Shown in pieces: positions 59,346 through 64,000 of a DNA stretch of 64,000 nt. Position 1 is the first letter of the stretch, and each line of letters starts with the position of its first letter. The DNA comes from Lederbergia panacisoli (lineage in GTDB: Bacteria; Bacillota; Bacilli; Bacillales; Bacillaceae_C): assembly GCF_024626525.1 (NCBI RefSeq), contig NZ_JANJGU010000015.1, positions 1 through 64,000 on the forward strand. Reading direction: 5' to 3'. The notes below the pieces were generated by a model. That model did not search any database and was not told the DNA's origin. It saw nothing but the letters and a program-made list of their open reading frames with translations. A program made the position numbers and the translations under genes.

Positions 59346-62300
59346 TTATTCATATGATGCTGCCGTTTCTTCTACTTTAGCATCTGGAGCAATATTCAGT
59401 GTATCAGCCTGGTTGACATCATCGTCATCATCCAGGTCGCGCATTTCTATTTCTTCTTCATCACCTGAAAGGATTTTCACATCCATACCAAGGCTTTGAA
59501 GTTCTTTAATTAATACTTTAAATGATTCAGGCACTCCTGGTTCAGGGACATTTTCACCCTTCACAATGGCTTCATACGTTTTTACACGTCCAACCACATC
59601 ATCTGATTTAACTGTTAGGATTTCTTGAAGTGTATAAGCCGCACCGTATGCTTCAAGTGCCCAAACTTCCATTTCTCCAAAACGTTGTCCACCAAATTGT
59701 GCCTTACCACCAAGAGGCTGTTGAGTAACAAGCGAGTAAGGTCCTGTTGAACGAGCATGGAGCTTATCGTCAACCATGTGCGCAAGTTTGATCATGTACA
59801 TGATCCCTACGGATACACGGTTATCAAAAGCTTCTCCCGTTCTACCATCATAAAGGACTGTTTTAGCATCGCTCGCCATTCCTGCTTCTTCAATCGTTTC
59901 CCAAACGTCTTCTTCAGTAGCACCATCAAATACTGGTGATGCCATATGAAGACCTAGACTTCTAGCGGCCATACCCAAGTGTAATTCTAGTACTTGCCCG
60001 ATATTCATACGGGATGGTACACCAAGTGGGTTTAACATGACATCGACTGGAGTGCCATCAGGCATATATGGCATATCTTCTTCAGGGAGGATTCGGGAAA
60101 TAACCCCTTTGTTTCCATGACGTCCCGCCATTTTATCCCCTTCAGAGATTTTACGTTTTTGAACAATATAGACGCGAACAAGTTGATTCACTCCTGGAGG
60201 GAGCTCATCTCCATCTTCACGATTGAATACTTTTACGTCCAACACAATTCCGCCTCCACCATGTGGTACACGAAGGGAAGTGTCACGGACTTCACGTGCT
60301 TTTTCACCGAAGATTGCATGAAGTAGACGTTCTTCCGCTGTCAGTTCCGTTACACCCTTAGGAGTTACTTTTCCGACAAGCAAATCACCATCTTTGACCT
60401 CTGCCCCAACTCGGATAATTCCACGTTCATCAAGATTGCGAAGCGCATCTTCTCCAACGTTTGGAATATCACGTGTCATTTCTTCCGGTCCAAGCTTCGT
60501 ATCACGGGCTTCAGATTCATATTCTTCAATATGAATGGAAGTATAGACATCATCTTTGACAAGACGTTCGCTCATAATGATTGCATCTTCGTAGTTATAT
60601 CCTTCCCATGTCATAAATGCGACAAGGACGTTTCTTCCAAGAGCAAGTTCTCCTTTATCCATTGAAGGACCATCGCCAAGGATTTCTCCTTTAGACACTC
60701 GGTCTCCTACACTTACGATTGGACGCTGGTTGTAACATGTCCCTTGGTTAGAACGAATAAACTTCTGCATGCGATATTTACGGAGATCGCCTTTCACTTC
60801 TTGACCGTCAACCTCTTGAATGTTGCGGACCCATACTTCACGGGATTCAACATGCTCAACAATTCCGTCATGCTTACAAATAACAGCAGCACCAGAATCT
60901 TTCGCTGATACATATTCCATACCAGTTCCTACTAGAGGAGCTTCCGGCTGCATAAGTGGAACTGCTTGACGTTGCATGTTCGCACCCATTAGAGCACGGT
61001 TCGAGTCATCGTTTTCCAAGAATGGAATACATGCTGTTGCCGCTGAAACGACTTGTTTTGGCGATACATCCATATAATCAATACGTTCTCTGCGAACAAC
61101 GGTGTTTTCACCGCGGAAACGAGAAATTACTTCATCGTTAATAAATCCACCCTCATCAGATAGCGGGGCATTCGCTTGAGCTACAACGTAATTATCCTCT
61201 TCGTCCGCAGTCAAATAATCAATTTGCGGTGTGACTAACCCAGTTTCTGGGTCAACGCGACGATAAGGCGTCTCTATAAAGCCAAACCGATTCACTTTGG
61301 CGAATGTTGATAACGAGTTAATCAATCCAATATTCGGACCTTCAGGCGTTTCAATTGGACACATGCGGCCATAATGCGAGTAATGGACGTCACGCACTTC
61401 CATTCCGGCACGCTCACGTGTTAATCCACCTGGTCCAAGTGCAGAAAGACGACGTTTATGCGTAAGTTCTGCAAGCGGGTTCGTTTGGTCCATGAACTGA
61501 GATAGCTGGGAACTGCCGAAAAACTCTTTTATCGATGCAATGACTGGGCGAATATTAATCAATTGCTGTGGTGTAATCGTGTTAATATCCTGAATGGACA
61601 TACGCTCTCTTACGACACGCTCCATACGGGATAAACCGATTCTAAACTGGTTTTGCAATAATTCACCAACAGATCGAAGACGACGATTACCGAGGTGATC
61701 GATGTCATCTGTGTCACCTACATCATAAAGCAGGTCAAAGAAATAGCTAATAGATGAGATAATATCAGCAGGTGTAATATTTTTGATGCCTTCTTCAACA
61801 TAAGCATTTCCAATTACATTAATGACCTTTTCGTCATCTTCATGAGGAGCATAAATTTTGATAGATTGAACAACAATATCCCCATCCAAAACTCCACCAT
61901 GTTGCTGATACGTTTTAAAACCAGTCCCATTTTCCAAATGAGAGACTATTTTATCCAAATTGCGGCGATCAAGCACTGTACCCTCTTCCGCAATAATTTC
62001 CCCTGTTTCCGGATCTGCTAGAGTTTCAGCCAAACGCTGGTTGAAAAGACGATTTTTAATATGAAGCTTTTTATTCAATTTATATCGCCCAACACTTGCA
62101 AGATCATATCTTTTTGGATCAAAGAACCTGGAAACCAGTAAACTTTTTGCATTTTCCACTGTTGGAGGTTCGCCAGGACGAAGGCGCTCATAAATTTCGA
62201 GCAATGCTTTTTCAATGCCTTCCGTATTGTCTTTTTCAAGTGTATTACGGAGGTATTCATTGTCACCTATAAGATCGATGATTTCTTGATCAGAACCAAA

Positions 62301-62909
62301 TCCTAATGCCCGCAAAAGAACCGTAACAGGTAATTTCCTCGTCCGATCAATTCGCACATAGACAACATCTTTGGCATCTGTTTCGTATTCCAGCCATGCA
62401 CCCCTATTAGGAATGACTGTAGCTGTAAAACCTTTTTTACCGTTCTTGTCGAGCTTTCCGTTGTAGTACACACTCGGAGAACGTACAAGTTGCGATACAA
62501 TTACTCGCTCGGCACCATTTATAATAAAGGTACCCATCTCTGTCATTAGAGGAAAATCACCCATAAATACATCTTGGTCTTTTACTTCACCTGTTTCTTT
62601 ATTAACAAGGCGGAGTTTAACCCGTAGCGGAGCGGAATAAGTTGCATCACGCTCTTTTGATTCTTCTACTGAGTACTTGGGTTCTCCGAGACTGTAATCG
62701 ATAAATTCCAAAGAAAGATTTCCGGCAAAATCCTCGATTGGCGAGATGTCCTGGAACATTTCCTTTAAGCCCTCATCAAGAAACCATTGGTAGGAAGAAG
62801 ATTGGATTTCGATTAGATTCGGCAGCTCTAAAACTTCGCTGATTCGCGCAAAGCTTCTGCGCTTCCTGTGCCGTCCGTACTGAACTAGTTGACCTGTCAA
62901 CTGATTCAC
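59346..62909 (-). CDS. rpoB: RNA polymerase subunit beta
   Basis: The 1187-residue beta subunit. The rifampicin region [20 protein letters not shown] then [13 protein letters not shown] is wild type. [30 protein letters not shown] and the C-terminal clamp [19 protein letters not shown] are conserved, and an acidic tail with a run of Asp residues ends the protein. A 237-base leader precedes it. Confidence 0.98.
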   Translation of the reverse strand: MNQLTGQLVQYGRHRKRRSFARISEVLELPNLIEIQSSSYQWFLDEGLKEMFQDISPIEDFAGNLSLEFIDYSLGEPKYSVEESKERDATYSAPLRVKLRLVNKETGEVKDQDVFMGDFPLMTEMGTFIINGAERVIVSQLVRSPSVYYNGKLDKNGKKGFTATVIPNRGAWLEYETDAKDVVYVRIDRTRKLPVTVLLRALGFGSDQEIIDLIGDNEYLRNTLEKDNTEGIEKALLEIYERLRPGEPPTVENAKSLLVSRFFDPKRYDLASVGRYKLNKKLHIKNRLFNQRLAETLADPETGEIIAEEGTVLDRRNLDKIVSHLENGTGFKTYQQHGGVLDGDIVVQSIKIYAPHEDDEKVINVIGNAYVEEGIKNITPADIISSISYFFDLLYDVGDTDDIDHLGNRRLRSVGELLQNQFRIGLSRMERVVRERMSIQDINTITPQQLINIRPVIASIKEFFGSSQLSQFMDQTNPLAELTHKRRLSALGPGGLTRERAGMEVRDVHYSHYGRMCPIETPEGPNIGLINSLSTFAKVNRFGFIETPYRRVDPETGLVTPQIDYLTADEEDNYVVAQANAPLSDEGGFINDEVISRFRGENTVVRRERIDYMDVSPKQVVSAATACIPFLENDDSNRALMGANMQRQAVPLMQPEAPLVGTGMEYVSAKDSGAAVICKHDGIVEHVESREVWVRNIQEVDGQEVKGDLRKYRMQKFIRSNQGTCYNQRPIVSVGDRVSKGEILGDGPSMDKGELALGRNVLVAFMTWEGYNYEDAIIMSERLVKDDVYTSIHIEEYESEARDTKLGPEEMTRDIPNVGEDALRNLDERGIIRVGAEVKDGDLLVGKVTPKGVTELTAEERLLHAIFGEKAREVRDTSLRVPHGGGGIVLDVKVFNREDGDELPPGVNQLVRVYIVQKRKISEGDKMAGRHGNKGVISRILPEEDMPYMPDGTPVDVMLNPLGVPSRMNIGQVLELHLGMAARSLGLHMASPVFDGATEEDVWETIEEAGMASDAKTVLYDGRTGEAFDNRVSVGIMYMIKLAHMVDDKLHARSTGPYSLVTQQPLGGKAQFGGQRFGEMEVWALEAYGAAYTLQEILTVKSDDVVGRVKTYEAIVKGENVPEPGVPESFKVLIKELQSLGMDVKILSGDEEEIEMRDLDDDDDVNQADTLNIAPDAKVEETAASYE

Positions 62910-63121
62910 CCCTCAAATCATGCGTTATAATGATGCATTTCATCTGGAAAAACCAGAGAAAATGTTGTATCATAGAACAAAAAGAAAAATGGTTTTGCTG
63001 GAAAACCACATTTTTCACATGACGAACTATTATTTTATAATCTTTTCCAACTTTGCCAACTTCCATACAATTTATTATGAAATTGGCAATAGATTAGAAA
63101 ACACTATATTCGCATCTTACA

Positions 63122-63150
63122 ATGCTATCACAAGGTTATATGCAAGTCAA
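63122..63150 (-). promoter_or_regulatory. Probable rpoB promoter
   Basis: TTGACT (63150-63145) and TAGCAT (63127-63122), 17 bases apart on the minus strand, overlap the last codons of the methyltransferase gene. The leader down to rpoB holds small hairpins (for example TCTGG-TTTTT-CCAGA) but no gene. Confidence 0.5.
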
Positions 63151-63749
63151 CATTTTAGTGTTCTTAAAATGTAATAGCCTTTCTTTTTCGCCACCGTCTC
63201 AGCGCTGCCGAATAATTCCTCTAGTTTTGCTTTTGCAGACGGCGCCCCTTGTTTTTTTTGAATAACCACCCATAACTCACCCTCATGTTCCAAACGGTCG
63301 AAACATTGCTCAAAAATAGCATGAACAACTTCCTTTCCCGCCCGAATAGGTGGATTTGTTAAAATCGCCGAGAATCTCTCCTCGACTACACTTTCCAATT
63401 GATCACTTTCATAAATATTCACATTATCAATATCGTTTCGCTCGGCATTTTCTTTAGCAAGCGCAATAGCTCTCTGGTTCACATCAATCATATGAATAAC
63501 CCGTTTAGGAAAATCCTTTGCAACGCTCAAACCGATTGGACCGTAGCCACATCCCACATCCAGTATGGGGCCTGCTATTTTCGGAGGTTCAAATGTATCT
63601 ATTAATAATCGGGATCCAAAGTCCACTTCACTTTTTGAAAAAACACCTTGGTCTGTTTTAAAACGAAATGAATGATTCCGTAATTCCGTGTTCCAAAATT
63701 TCGGATCACTTGCAACTTCAGGTTCTCGCGAATAATAATGTTCTACCAT
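63147..63749 (-). CDS. RsmC-like class I methyltransferase (YbxB)
   Basis: A 200-residue S-adenosylmethionine-dependent methyltransferase of the MTS/RsmC type. ILDVGCGYGPIGLSVAKDF is motif I and ILTNPPIRAGKEVVH holds the NPP(I/F) motif of N-methylating enzymes; HYYSREPEVASDPKFW is the usual N-terminus. Homologues sit between rplL and rpoB in Bacillus. It probably modifies rRNA guanine, but the target is not proven in this group. Confidence 0.9.
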   Translation of the reverse strand: MVEHYYSREPEVASDPKFWNTELRNHSFRFKTDQGVFSKSEVDFGSRLLIDTFEPPKIAGPILDVGCGYGPIGLSVAKDFPKRVIHMIDVNQRAIALAKENAERNDIDNVNIYESDQLESVVEERFSAILTNPPIRAGKEVVHAIFEQCFDRLEHEGELWVVIQKKQGAPSAKAKLEELFGSAETVAKKKGYYILRTLKC

Positions 63750-63785
63750 AACAACCTCTCCTCCCAGGCAGGTAAAAACCTAGCG

Positions 63786-63820
63786 AAAAAAAGCCCGCTT
63801 TATAAGCAGCGAGCTTTTTT
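63786..63820 (-). terminator. Terminator after rplL
   Basis: AAAAAAGC(T/C)CGCT and its complement form a hairpin ending in seven T residues on the minus strand, 14 bases after the rplL stop codon. Confidence 0.85.
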
Positions 63821-63833
63821 ATTTTCTAGATGA

Positions 63834-64000
63834 TTACTTAACTTCGACGTTAGCTCCAACTTCTTCAAGTTTAGCTTTGATTTCTTCTGCTTCTTCTTTA
63901 GATGCGCCTTCTTTAACTGCCTTTGGAGCATTGTCAACAAGCTCTTTTGCTTCTTTCAAGCCAAGGCCTGTAACTTCACGTACAACTTTGATAACTTTAA
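63834..64000 (-). CDS. rplL: 50S ribosomal protein L7/L12 (C-terminal part)
   Basis: The window ends inside this gene. The 54 visible codons give [20 protein letters not shown] then [20 protein letters not shown] and [14 protein letters not shown], the C-terminal domain of L7/L12 that contacts translation factors. The stop is at 63834-63836. The N-terminal dimerisation part lies beyond the window. Confidence 0.97.
   Translation of the reverse strand, partial: KVIKVVREVTGLGLKEAKELVDNAPKAVKEGASKEEAEEIKAKLEEVGANVEVK

Overview
The window comes from a low-GC, endospore-forming member of the Bacillales, probably Bacillaceae. The evidence is the gene order of the ribosomal/RNA polymerase superoperon (identical to Bacillus), the cwlJ-gerQ spore germination pair, a CdaS-type diadenylate cyclase, AGGAGG-like ribosome binding sites and several TTG/GTG starts. 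I cannot assign a genus from sequence alone.

Left part (1-30.5 kb) is accessory. After a secreted phosphodiesterase and a DUF3231 protein comes a compact plus-strand Tad/Flp pilus operon (DUF192 protein, Flp pilin, prepilin peptidase, TadE, TadG-like, CpaB, TadZ/CpaE-like ATPase, TadA, TadB, TadC; 3.5-10.8 kb). It is preceded by a cyclic di-GMP-I (GEMM) riboswitch and an intrinsic terminator, so pilus expression is probably set by this second messenger. Facing it is a large secreted GH10 xylanase with two N-terminal carbohydrate-binding modules, a C-terminal CBM9 and a Lys/Pro-rich repeat tail; a CcpA cre box overlaps its probable transcription start.

Next on the minus strand is an electrophile/quinone-type detoxification neighbourhood (MarR regulator, MhqA-like ring-cleaving dioxygenase, LLM flavin monooxygenase-like protein, FMN reductase) with a C45-family peptidase, cdaS, a second MhqA-like dioxygenase with a near-consensus MhqR operator, and an MFS exporter. 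Then come cwlJ-gerQ and a stretch rich in gene remains: a serine recombinase fragment, an IS3-type 5' end joined in frame to a truncated general-stress-protein-26-like gene, a siroheme-reductase-like fragment, a copper locus with intact copA but frameshifted copZ and three CsoR-like boxes, a rhodanese pseudogene, a Fur-box-controlled FAD/NAD reductase, a small membrane protein flanked by imperfect repeats, and a tyrosine recombinase remnant directly bordering the ribosomal cluster.

Right part (30.5-64 kb) is core genome, all on the minus strand and transcribed leftward: rplL (partial), an RsmC-like methyltransferase, rpoB, rpoC, the str operon (rplGB-rpsL-rpsG-fusA-tuf), the S10 and spc operons, secY-adk-map-KOW-infA-rpmJ, rpsM-rpsK-rpoA-rplQ, the energy-coupling-factor module ecfA1-ecfA2-ecfT, truA, rplM and rpsI. 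Promoters and terminators that I could read support separate units for rpoBC, str, and S10. A structured, terminator-like ~120-nt element sits between rplQ and ecfA1.

No complete new defence or biosynthetic system is visible. The most interesting items are the riboswitch-controlled Tad operon, the rplQ-ecfA1 RNA element, the decayed copper locus with repeated operators, the candidate MarR regulon, and the repeat-flanked small membrane protein.
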